From positions 31,254,171 through 31,318,170 of the forward strand of contig OU744723.1 in assembly GCA_916613615.1 (NCBI GenBank): 64,000 bases of DNA, given 5' to 3'. Shown here one piece after another: positions 1 through 12,700 of the stretch. Position 1 is the first letter of the stretch. Every line of letters begins with the position of its first letter. The stretch comes from Steromphala cineraria. Taxonomy: Eukaryota; Mollusca; Gastropoda; Trochida; Trochidae. The notes below the pieces were generated by a model. The model saw only the letters and a program-made list of their open reading frames with translations, did not search any database and was not told the DNA's origin. The translations under genes and the position numbers were made by a program.

Positions 1-388
1 TTCGGACTGTTTTGGTTCAAAATTTCAAAAATTATTTGAACTTTGGAATTAAAACCCCTAAAAGGCACAACAGCATCATATAGGTTACTGCCATATCAAG
101 TTTGAAAATTCCAAGTGGTATAGTTTTTAAATTATGCTCCGGAAACGAGACAAGGTCCAGAAATCGGACGGTTTTTGGTCAGAATTTCAAAAATTATTTG
201 AACGTTTGAGGTGAAACCCCTAAAAGGCACAACAGCATCATGTAGGCTACTGCCATACCAAATTTGAAGTTTCTAAGTGGTATAGTTTTAGAGTAATGCT
301 CCAGAAACGATTTCGGACGGACGCACGCACGGACGGACGGACACGCGGAGCGCTATATACCCCCGACTTTGTCGTAGCGGGGGTATAA
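1..388 (+). repeat. Dispersed repeat with CCCCCG terminal hairpin and an internal ~166-bp duplication
   Basis: Two diverged copies of a roughly 166-bp segment follow one another; each contains AACCCCTAAAAGGCACAACA, GTGGTATAGTTTT and TGCTCC. They are followed by an ACGG-type short run (320-345). A hairpin closes the element, with arms ATACCCCC (357-364) and GGGGGTAT (379-386). A second element of similar design is at 12,130-12,373. The repeat lies in an ACO1 intron and its left end may be outside the window. Its class is not recognised; the CTRR end expected of a Helitron is absent. Confidence 0.7.
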
Positions 389-390
389 TT

Positions 391-500
391 TTGACCCTCG
401 GAGGCGTGTCATATGACTCTTATGAAACTCGTGCAAATTTGTATAAAAGCCTCACTCTCGCTCAGGCAATACAAAAATTCACATTCGTTTTGTAAAAGTC
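391..500 (-). repeat. Fragment of dispersed repeat also found at 63,041-63,150
   Basis: Read on the minus strand, this stretch aligns with 63,041-63,150 on the plus strand. Shared landmarks are GTGTGAATTTTTGTATTG, GAGCGAGAG and two GTCATATGACAC boxes. The identity is clear by eye but imperfect, so these are old copies of one family. No coding capacity is seen. Confidence 0.65.
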
Positions 501-602
501 ATATGACACATTTACTCAGGTAATAATCTCTATGTATGAAAGTCTTGCTGTACCTGATATAGATGACACCATCATATTGCAAACTATCTCCAGTGAGCTC
601 AC

Positions 603-703
603 CTGAGAGAAGACTGGGTCCTGACTAGAGTTGGTGAAATCTCGGAACATGCTGTTAGCTTTGAGGTATGTCTCTATGAACTTGATCTTCTCATCCTCTC
701 GAC
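603..703 (-). CDS. ACO1: ACO1 exon 9 (last exon inside window)
   Basis: This exon encodes residues 329-362: [20 protein letters not shown] then [14 protein letters not shown]. The acceptor is TTTCAG and the donor is GTGAGC from 602. It corresponds to the GRDEEKLKYIKKYLQA region of human IRP1. The gene continues to the left; bases 1-602 are intron. Confidence 0.95.
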
Positions 704-3700
704 CTGAAACATGCCTCAAAATAAGAACAGCCCTGCAACATTCAATAACCCTGGGATGATCAAGAACATCAGTAACTCCTGCTACATCAGTTTATCTGTA
801 TCCCAAAGTCCAATAATACCTTATTTTAGTACATTTGCAGCAACATGAGAAGGCAGATTTAGCATCTATCATTGGGCAGTCGGCAATTGAGAAAAAGCCT
901 AGAAAGCAATCAGAGTATTGCTAGGTCCTAAGATATGCTGATTAAGATAAAAACCACAAGTATTGCAAGCATTTGAAAAGTATTGTTAGCAAATCTTATG
1001 AGCTTGCTGCCTTAGAGAGTGATGTTTAAACTTCGCTACTATCCTGACATAGTTAATTTCTCAGTGAGTTTCAAGCCCAAGACAACATATTGACAAACCT
1101 GTTTGTCTGAGATACAGGATACTCTTCTCGTCCACTGGGAAGTATCCAACGGTAGCTCCGTACTCGGGACACATGTTGGAGATGGTAGCGCGGTCAGCTA
1201 TAGACAACTCGGCCACCCCCGGACCAAAGAACTCAACAAACTTGCCTACCACGCCGATCTGACGAAGATGCTGCAAGCAAACAGTTCATAGATGCAATTA
1301 CTTATTCAAAGTTCCAAAGCAGCATAAAATTTGAAAACAATAAATAAATCAGCTCATAAACTGAAGTTTTGACATATAAGCAACTTTACCTTAACCACAG
1401 TATTATCTGACAAATGCAACCAATAAACAACTTGTGATAAATAATTTTTGCTTTTTTTATTATTCTACCATCAAGAACAATAAGTCATTTAAAGATTTTT
1501 GTGCATGGAGAAGACTGCGCTTTAGAATAGTATTTCCATTGCAAGCACATGAGAAGTCTCTGAAAGTGGAAGGTTGATTTACTCGCCACAATGCCGTACC
1601 TTAGTGATTGTCAGTACCACATCAGTAGAAGTAACTAGCGGAGAGAGAGATCCGGTGAGCTTGTAGCCCAACACCTGGGGGAGCACCATGCTGATGGACT
1701 GGCCCAGCATCACCGCCTCCGCTTCTATACCTCCCACACCTGTAACATGGGACATGGGACACCGGTCTGTAGGCTTACCTGCTCTATCATTACTCTGTCA
1801 TATAGATAGACCCTGACCTTGACCCTGAATCATTTTTAAAATACATTTGTATTGTCTCTTCCTGGATATGATCACTATCAATAGAGGGTCACCACAAAAC
1901 GATCTAATAACTGACTCTTGCTCCTGGAGAAGAAGATGATATTAGTTTTTTAGGGTTTTGTCAACATGGCACTTGCTAAGGCTCACAGGGTAACCGAACC
2001 AATGAATTATACTCCTAAACAGCTTAGAGTGTGTACACACGGTTTCAGGTTTATAGGCATATTGCTTATGAAAATGGTTTCTAAGGTCAGGTCATTGTGA
2101 CCCAAATTATGGGGTAACCAAATCTATAATTAAATTCCACAGTAGCTTTGAAGTCTGTATACAAAATATCAGCTTTATGGACCTTTACTTCTGAAAAGTT
2201 AATACTTAAAATACAAACATAGTATAAATTGAGGTGAAGACAGAATCTGACATGTAAAGATGTTGACCTACCCCAGCCCACGACTCCGAGACCGTTGATC
2301 ATTGTGGTGTGAGAGTCCGTGCCCACCACACTGTCAGGGTAGAGAACTCCGTCAGGGTTGAAGACGACCCGTGCCAGATACTCCAGGTTCACTTGGTGCA
2401 CGATACCGGAGCCGGGGGGCACGATCATCATGTTCTTCAAGGCCTTGGAGCCCCACTGATACAAACATAGTCACTTGTTGATACAGGTTACTAACAGGAG
2501 ATCACCTTGACATTGCATTGTTCTACATTCATCTCTTATTGTTACATTTGTCAGGAAATGACAATATTCACTCTTCTCCAACTGGGTTGTAAGCATCTGG
2601 TGGCTGTTGGACAAAACAACCTAAGGCTAAGGTTAACTTAGTGCCATCCTTTAACATTGCACTTTGGCTGTCCGAGTGATCTAAGCCACCTTACTGTTTT
2701 GATTAACAGGACTCTGATATTGTTTTCTTAGATTTTGATGCATTATTGATATCATCATAATAAAAACAAATAAGATTTATAATGCAATTAACACAGACAA
2801 AAATCTTTATCATCAAAAACTGTGTTCCACAGGAGATATTGCTTGTGGAAGATCTAGCCTTATCTCTTCGGAAATTTGTAATTCGACATGCCTTGATGTT
2901 CCTTCAAATGCCTGTCTCGTAGTGTTTGCATCTCACCTTTAGAAAGAGGAAGCGTTCCTTGTTGCGATCAAACTCCAACTTCTGGTTCTGCTCCAAGGCG
3001 TCGGCGCTGAAACATAACATCGTAACCATGGAAACTGATAAACAATTCTTCACAACTATCCAGGAAGGTCAACCTCTTTCATGCAAAAATACAGAAATTA
3101 GAAGTGTAATGAGTCATTGATATCAGAAGGAAAGCAGTATATTTTGGGGAAATTATATATATATAACATTTTTTCGAGATAAATAAAGTGTATGCCAAAC
3201 ATGTTAACTTCAGAGGAACAAACTTCCCCAAACTTTGTATTTTCATTCAGGGACAACTTATATTGCCTAGAAGGTTGTCCATATCTTGTTAACAATTTTT
3301 TTCGGTGAGATGCGTTTATTTCCCTTAAACATACTGCCCCTTAAACCATGTGATTGGAACCATGTTGTGTACCAATTAAACAGAAACTGAGACATAAACA
3401 TTGTGATACATGGTCTATAAACTGTTGTCAATAAAGTACTATTGACCTCAGTGAATACATATCCATATACTGTACTTTCAACCTTAATTTTAATATGAAA
3501 CAGATATTTGGATATGAATAATTTGGCAACTCATGCTTTTTTCAATACTTTCTCTATCAATAATTTGTAGATATATCAGAAAGTAATACAAATTAAAGAG
3601 ATCATATTTACTCTCAAGACTACAAGACAAGTCAGATTAAAATCAACCCTGTTCCAAGAAATAAAACTTTCGAAACGATGCCTCTACGACACATACATAT

Positions 3701-6700
3701 ATACTATGAAACAGTTATTGGGACATGAATAATTTGGCAACTTTTTATATGAAATCATTCAACGCTATTTCTATTAATCATATATTTCAGGAAACAAGGT
3801 AATGAATAGAAGACAGAGCAATCAGTGGGATTAAAATCAACCCTGTTGCAAGAAATTGATTGCTAGAACTTGTGAATAAACACATGTTAAGACCAAGTAC
3901 TTTGGCATCATATCACAGCCATTTTATAGATGCCAAGCAGAGGGAAGATAAATATATTACAAAGAAAGTTCAGCTTGGGTGTTTTGGTGGTCATTATTGT
4001 CTTTTTGAAGGCTTTTGTTCCACTTCTTTTGATTTTCTAACTTAATTGACATGTCATTATATAAGTTGGTGTCGAGGGCAGGGAAAACTACTGAACAATC
4101 TTAATTTGGTAGAGGCAAATTTGAAATGTGTTTTTCCTAAAATAAGGTTGTTTTTTATCAGACTGCATGCAAAACAAAGAAGTTACCAAGCATACATTCA
4201 GGATACATCAAGATACAAGCGATGGAACTAGATAAAGGGTCAAGTATAAAAGATTAACAAATTTTCACTTTTCCAGACTTCTACTATGATTATGTCATAT
4301 AAAAATTTAGCCTATTCCAAAAAATGATAGCTTAGCTATATTGAATCTTCCCAGATAATAGTTTTGTAAAGAGTGTTAAGATAATTCATGATTTATCATT
4401 CATGACTGACATGGAAAAGAATTTTTAAATAAACAGTTTGAAACTCAGGTACAAATCAATCACTACATGAACTTGAATAATCAAATTTGTTACTTGATTA
4501 TCTTTCATTACCAAACTGGTGGGAAAGAAATTATGACTGAGAAAGGTCAAACATATGTTACCTTAATAAGGTCAAGTTGAACTAATTGACAGATGACTGT
4601 GCATTTTGCCATGGAAGACAGATAATGTGTAAGCTATTGTTCAAAATATTCTATTGAAAAGTCCTGAAAGAATCAGAGTAACAATGAAAGTAAGGTTATG
4701 TTCAATCGATCAGTCCTCATTGAAGAAAATCGCCTTCTTTTTGTATTTCCCCTATGACAATATTTTAATACAATGACTTTGTACAGCAAAGTGAATCAAA
4801 GCATGGAAAAAAGGGTAAATAATAAAGCTCAAAAAGTGGCAGAAAAAGGAAAAACAAATAATATTTTAAAATGTGACTTCCAAAAAGGGCAATAAAGTTT
4901 TTAAGAAAAGCACAAATCTTAACTTCCAATAGTGAAAGGCAAAGTTAATGGGGTAATGTAGGGTTGTGCATATTGCCAAATATTAATTGCAATATACAGC
5001 TCATATTTTGCTATAATATTGCAATAAATTGAATGAATTCAACAATCAACTGTCATACAATTTAATGCAGCATAAATATGATACATTTGATACATGATAC
5101 ATTAACAAGTGTTTTTCAAATCGTCGAAAAATAGTCTCTCAAAAAGATTTTTTTTTCTAATAAATGATGATAGTGAATATGATAAAATTGTCTAACTCAA
5201 TTCCAAAGATAGTTCAAGACAGATTATTGCTTACCAAAAGAATTTTCTTACACATTGAGCATTAATATATGAACAGAATTATCTTGAAATTAGTAGCGAT
5301 ATATAGTTCATTGAAAATAATATTTCTATACTATGATAGTATCTGTAATCCAAAATATTGGATTGCAGTCATATGGCACAGACCTATAGCCTGGTCTAGA
5401 AGATGAAATATTGTGAGAGATTAATAGGATTAATACTTCAGGGGAAACAGCACTAGGAGTTGGTAAGTCATTATTTCAAATAATTTCTACATGGGTCGAT
5501 TAAAAACTATTCTAAATGCTCTACTGAACAAAATAAGTAAGGGATTGCTGAATTTCAAATCGTTATAAAATGATAAATCAACAGAGTCCAGGGATATACT
5601 ACCACAAAGTTTTGTAAGTCCAGCATATTCAAGTGAGTTTTATGGTCTTTAGTAGATTTTTAGAGTATTCGAAGCAGGACTCAGCAGTTAATTAATCAAT
5701 GTATGTACATATCAATATTCATCATTTCAAAATGTTCATATCCCTTACTATTTGTGTTCAGTATAAGATAAAGGCAAGATAACCGAAAGCAGATTAGGTG
5801 TTGAAAATTATGAAGACACAAAGCATAAGCAAAAAAAACCACAAAAAGCGAAAAAATAACTAAAAAACAATTGGTAAATATATATATTTGACCAACCCGC
5901 TGGTCTTGCCCCCATGAAACGGACATAATGTATCTAACACAGGGATGCTTGAGGTCGAACTAATGCTGCAAGAGGTTGACCTTGACCCGGGGTTTGAACT
6001 TTGAACTTTGACCCCACCTCCAGGGTTGGGAGAATATCTGAACACACTGAAACAAAATTTACTTCTGAACAGAACAAATTAAAAACAGTTTTATTTGCAA
6101 TTGAGATATTCAATCATTTGATTGACTTTGATGATTTTGGAACAAACACTGTGTTTTTGCAAATATTGGCAAACGTTGTTCTTGAATTGTGTGAACAGTT
6201 TTCAATTTTACTTACATCAACCCTCTTCCCTTAAAATGATAAACTGTTCATAGTAAATTAAGTGTCTTGACAAGCAAAGTGAAGTTTACGAAAATGTACA
6301 ATCAAGTCTTGAACAAGGTAACACTTAAATACCATCGAAGCAAACATTCAAACCCAGGTCTATATGGATGATAAACTTCATAATTATAAATTATATTTCT
6401 TCATCCAAAACTAAGATCATCAATTGAGAATGACTGGAGTATCACTGTCATTGACTTTCAGTGATTGTTCCTTGAGCTGAAAATACAATTTCTCTCGGAC
6501 TTACAGGGTCTTTAAAGTTAAAACTGTCCATTGAGATCAAGATATGTAAGTTTATATAAAGGTCAGTCTGTTTAGTTTGTTTTTAAATGACATTCTTTCC
6601 CTCGTTGAGTGCTGTAAATGCAACTGATTGACATATTTTCAAGGATCAAATTTAAAAAATAAACATATCTTGTATTTGATCATAGCATCAAGAGCCAGTG

Positions 6701-9700
6701 CAAGAGCACTTATATGATTACTTGCAGAGTTACTCCCCTTTGACTGTAACAGCGACTGTGTTATAAGCTCACAGAGTAACCTCCCTTCTTGGCTCTCGTG
6801 TGTCCTAGACCGACAACGATTATGTACAGTCGTGAATAAAGTTGTTATTAAAGATGATTATCGGTGTCCTGTGGACTCTTATGAAGATTAGTTTGTGGTG
6901 ACGTATACAACCTTAGTGGCGAAGGCTAATCACTATTTCTGTTTAACATTGCACCATAAGTAAAGAAATACTTAAGAATAACTTCCATTCCCTTCCTTCT
7001 CCTGGATTGTGATACTGAAGATTTTAACCCCTCACCTGCGGGCTACATCCACCTGTACAGAGTGGTCAATCACCAGGTCAGCCGGACACACAGGGTTAAT
7101 CTTCTGTGGGTCCCCGCCAAGTCTCTTCACCGCATCTCTCATTGATGCAAAGTCCACAACTGCTGGAACACCCCTGGGAACAGAGTCAACATCTCATGAA
7201 GGAGAAGACTTATGGAATACATATTTCAACAGGTATTTCAAACTTTGAGGGAGATGGATGTGATTTTATGGATATACAATTTCCATAATGTTTTTTTTTA
7301 GGCAAATGATTTATAAAGATGAAATAACCTATGTCTACTTGTCAAAACTTTGTGAAACTTTGATAAAGAAGTTGTATAGCCTTATAAGTGCCTTCATCTT
7401 TCTTAATCACTTGAAGTTCTAAAATGCCCTTAAAAGGCATCAAAATTTGGTAAAAATAATTCACATCCATCAATTTCAAAAGAGTTATGATATAGGTGTC
7501 CTCATCTATTAATTCTTCTGAAATATCATCTTCTTACACAAAAATATACATGGCAGGTTTGATTACCCTAGCAGGTCTGAAAGGTATCTGATAGACTAGA
7601 GACTCACGTGAAGTCCTGGAGGATGACCCTAGCAGGTCTGAAGGGTATCTGAGAGACTAGAGAGACTCACGTGAAGTCCTGGAGGATGACCCTGGCAGGT
7701 CTGAAGGGTATCTGATAGACTAGAGAGACTCACGTGAAGTCCTGGAGGATGACCCTAGCAGGTCTGAAAGGTATCTGATAGACTAGAGAGACTCACGTGA
7801 AGTCCTGGAGGATGACCCTAGCAGGTCTGAAGGGTATCTGATAGACTAGAGAGACTCACGTGAAGTCCTGGAGGATGACCCTGGCAGGTCTGAAGGGTAT
7901 CTGATAGACTAGAGAGACTCACGTGAAGTCCTGGAGGATGACCCTAGCAGGTCTGAAGGGTATCTGATAGACTAGAGAGACTCACGTGAAGTCCTGGAGG
8001 ATGACCCTGGCAGGTCTGAAAGGTATCTGATAGACTAGAGAGACTCACGTGAAGTCCTGGAGGATGACCCTAGCAGGTCTGAAGGGTATCTGAGAGACTT
8101 GAGACTCACGTGAAGTCCTGGACGATGACCCTAGCAGGTCTGAAAGGTATCTGATAGACTAGAGAGACTCACGTGAAGTCCTGGAGGATGACCCTGGCAG
8201 GTCTGAAAGGTATCTGATAGACTAGAGAGACTCACGTGAAGTCCTGGAGGATGACCCTGGCAGGTCTGAAGGGTATCTGATAGACTAGAGAGACTCACGT
8301 GAAGTCCTGGAGGATGACCCTAGCAGGTCTGAAGGGTATCTGATAGACTAGAGAGACTCACGTGAAGTCCTGGAGGATGACCCTGGCAGGTCTGAAAGGT
8401 ATCTGATAGACTAGAGAGACTCACGTGAAGTCCTGGAGGATGACCCTGGCAGGTCTGAAAGGTATCTGATAGACTTGAGACTCACGTGAAGTCCTGGAGG
8501 ATGACCCTAGCAGGTCTGAAGGGTATCTGATAGACTAGAGAGACTCACGTGAAGTCCTGGAGGATGACCCTAGCAGGTCTGAAGGGTATCTCGACACTGT
8601 TGCTCTGCTGCTTCTCCCAGTCAAGGATGTTCTCCACATCCTGCTTGTGTACCTGGAACTCGTCACAGTTGCGCACCGCAGACTCCAGCAGCACCCGCAC
8701 AGAGTAGGGCAGTTTGTCTGCAACATGAAGATTAGACATTAACTTGGAATACAGAGAGTAACAGTACTTCTGTGTACATATGGGTAACAATACGTTAGAA
8801 AGTGTTGCATAGAGTAGGACAGTTTCTCCGAGTCATTGTGACGTACAATTTGTCTTTGGTACACAGTGTTAACGTTGTGCATAACTATAAAATGCAATGT
8901 TAGGTAATGTCAAAAGCTATAAGATAGTGTAAGAAATCATAAGATTAAAACAATCAAAGTAGTGGCACACTGGGCAAAACAGTGTACAAGAATGTAACAC
9001 AGTTTTAAAACAAGGTTCTACAAACTGAAAACCAATACAAGGAAGTGTAAGAATGAAATTGAGCAGCCGTACTGACCATATCGGTCATCCTTGAGGTCAG
9101 GGAGACTGTAGTACCGGTACTCGGTTCCGTCCACACTGACCGTCTTCACCAGACCACTGTACGGGTTAGCTCCAGCTGCAAGACAACAACACACGCTAGG
9201 ACTGTGTCACATATTGCAACCTGGTTTAATTCAACAGGGGTTCATGAATTTCTATATCATGACCTAAGGTTGTCATATGAGGCATCTTCACCATAAATAG
9301 ATAAGACACGGAATTCCAGATCTGATAGTTTTAGAGAACAATATGATATGATACATGTCAAAACATGCTATTTTCATAAAAAAATATATTTTAAAAAGCC
9401 AACATCAACTTGTCTGTAGATATCAAATAATCTTTTTATGCAAAAATTGTTTTATGTTCATTCCTTAAAAGGACAGTCATATGTGGCTACATATTTTTCA
9501 TATCATGTCCTAGGGCAACAAATCATTTTTTCATTGTGATGTCATGTTATAAATAAACAATGTTTTTATGTCACGGTTCGCCTATGACGTTACATTCTTT
9601 GGTGGTTAGTCTGCCTTTACTGAAAATCAGATTTTGATTAGTTTCTTCAACTATGCGACTACGGTACTAAACAGAATATTATATTTTTGTTCTTGACATA

Positions 9701-12700
9701 CTATGATTATGACCTAACTCAAAACTACCGGTACCTAAATATCAGTTTACATATTTATAAATGTGTAGCAAAAAATTACCCGGTACAAAGGGGTTATGGA
9801 AAATAACCTCTCGTGTAAAAAAGGTGATATCATTCTTGCTAAAGTGCACTGTGCAGTCAGTGTAATGTTGCTTTTTTCAGTTAAAATTTCATGATATACT
9901 TTAAAAAAAATTAAATCCTCTTTTCAAGTTTAACCCTTGAGTCAAAAAATATTCTGGTTTGATGATAGCTAAAAAGGTCCATGTTCAATCGTTAAGACTT
10001 TATTTTCTGCAAAAATGTATTTTGTGATGTTAGATTTTAGCTTCTGGACTCTCAATCAAACAGGAAAGGTTCTGTAACGCAAAAAAAAAACTAATGTGCA
10101 CTATTTCATCCTGATTCTATTGTGCGATGAAATTTACTTTGAATCACTGAACAGTGTAATTTATGATAATTATGATAAGACAGACTGCATGAAAATCTAA
10201 TGTATTTTGAGCTATTGATACACACCTCTGTCCTAATCATGCTTAAAATAATTTTAATGTACACACACACTTTACTGCAGTACGGTTATTTTTGTAAAAA
10301 CTATTTTTATCATGCAGATATTGTAACCTGGCGTAAGTAAACACCTATTGACATGTCAATAGTGTATGGCAACATACCATTGTTATCATACAGGGGTATC
10401 AGTCCTCATTCCAATATTTGCATCATTCTAAGGTTCTTGGCTTGTTTCCATGATCGTCCATTTCGACGGAAAATAACAATATTGGCCATCGTTAAATTAT
10501 TGAACTGAATGTACTTAAATTTTCGTGCTTAACATGAACGGCTTTGACACAAAGTAACCAACTTAACTGTAAAAATAAATCATTTTGCTTGTTTTTTTTA
10601 ATGATGGTACACATTATCAAATATCGTAGTCACAAACCTTACACCTTCACAAATAACCACCCTTGAGTCTAAGGACAATGCAGCTTTTCAAGACTGCAGT
10701 TAGAGTTACTTCCCTTCTGGTAACAGTGTTTGCAAGTGGTTCATAGTCATGTTGTGTTAATAGAAACATCAAATATTCTAAAATGGTTGCCCATGCATAA
10801 GATTTCAGACATAAATTTTGATAGATTTCAGGAAACGTGCCTTTCACCATTAGTAAGTATTTCACAAAGGTATTTCTAGGCTGTTCACAACCATATATTG
10901 CCAACAATATGAAATATGAAATTACTAAATCGAATCAAGCTCAAATCATAATTAGAGGAGGACAGATTTGCATTAAAGAAAACTCTTTAGTTCAAAATGA
11001 CATTATATATGATAAAAAGATTATAAACCTTAAGTGTTTCCTTATCAGGAAAAAATCATGTATAAATATTAGGAATAAACTATTATGTTCGCCATAAGGC
11101 AACAAGTAACATAAGTCCCAAACTACAAGAAGTCATAATATTGTATTGTATTGTAAAATACCAAGGAAAAGGTGTTCTTCGTTGGACAACTTGTTCCCAA
11201 TCCTATTCTTTGTGAATAAAATATGTTTAAACCAAGTCATCTTATTTCTGGTTATTGTGCCCCAATTGTTTGCATCAGCCATGATAGATAACCAATCTCA
11301 CAAGTGAAGGTGTTAAGATATTACCGGCAGATAAACTTTTCAAATGTGAATGTTGCATCATGAGTTCTATCTGCAGTAAGACAAGACAAGGTCTAGTAAG
11401 GGGTTATTGTGCTGTTATCCTCTTATCTATACACACTGAATCAGGCATGTAACATCAGTGATAACACCACTGTAACATTCTCACCTCACAGCACAACATG
11501 TGCATAGTGTAAAAACTTGTAAGGTATTGAAGGGGATGTGTGCCAAAATTGAAATCATGACTCGTAACGGGCAAGATATAACATTCTCAACCATGCAATC
11601 TTTGAAAAAACAAGTCAAAGAACGCAAAACTAACATTTTAATCCTGTAAATCTCAACTAAGTTACTTGCTGTTCTCAACCTTACCAAGTTGAAATGTAAA
11701 ATACAACATGGATCCAAAAGAATCTAATTTTTAATTACATAACTGTTTTCTTTCTGGTTGCGCATGCGGTGCGATAGAAGGTGTGTGTGAGAGGCTCCTG
11801 CCAACGAGTATCCGATAACAACTTCAAACGCAAAAAATTCAATTTTCTACATTATATTACATTACATATAACAGTTTTCTTCAATGTCAACATTAAAGCT
11901 CATCGGATAAAAACATTATCAATTCTTTCATTCAAAATAATATCATTAATAATTATTCATTGCTTTTGACATGCTTGTTGCAAGCAGCAGTTAATGATAA
12001 TGTTTAGTATTACCGTATACCGGTACTAGTATCCAGAGAAATGTCCACTTATTTTGAGTACAAAGTCATTTCTAACACAATTGTTCACAGTCAGAGGTTT
12101 ACAATTTAACTAAAGTACATTATCAACAAGATGTGTTTGTGAAACACGAATGCCCCCGGATGCATCCTGCTCGCTGTGTCAAGGTCACAAGGTCAAATGT
12201 CATGGTGTCATCTGAAAGGTCTCATCACAAGGGATCCATATGTCAAGTATCAAAGACCTAGCTCTGACCAATCAAAAGTTATGACCAAGGTTAAAGTTTT
12301 TGTGGACAAACGGACAGACAGACGGACAGGTGAAAAACAATATACCCCCGGAAACTCCGATTCGGGGGCATAAAAACGACATTATTGAACTGTTTCCAAC
12401 ACAGGGAGCAAATATCGAATAGGTCCACAAATTATAACTGGAGCACTGTTTACAGTTAAGATCTGTGATTGAAAACTGATGAATGGTACACTTCAAGGAC
12501 TCAAAATAACTTATGAATATATAGATAGCAGAAAAAAAGGCAATTACCAGCTACTAGTAGTGTTAATTTAACACAGATTAATGGTAATGGGAAACAGAAT
12601 TTAGACTTGCGAATATATATATATTTAACAATCATTGAAAAGTTAAAATCATAATTAAGCACTCTCAAGAGGAACATACAGGTAAAACAAACAGATTTGA

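Noticed and set aside
1..388. Helitron
   Set aside because: A 3' hairpin is present, but neither a TC start nor a CTRR terminus next to the hairpin was found.
6720..6960. Solo LTR in ACO1 intron (GTGAATAAAGTTGTTATTAA, then GTGGTGACG)
   Set aside because: It has a polyadenylation-like signal and a GGTGACG stretch, but no TG...CA ends, target duplication or second copy could be identified in the window.
7566..8590. Common origin of the ACO1 63-bp minisatellite and the 63-bp satellite at 26,374
   Set aside because: The two units share period only; their sequences are unrelated, so the equal length is taken as coincidence.
10637..11315. Element with ends CTTACACCTTCACAA and CAAGTGAAGGTGTTAAG
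   Set aside because: The inverted match is only about 13 bases with an indel, and no flanking duplication or internal feature supports it.
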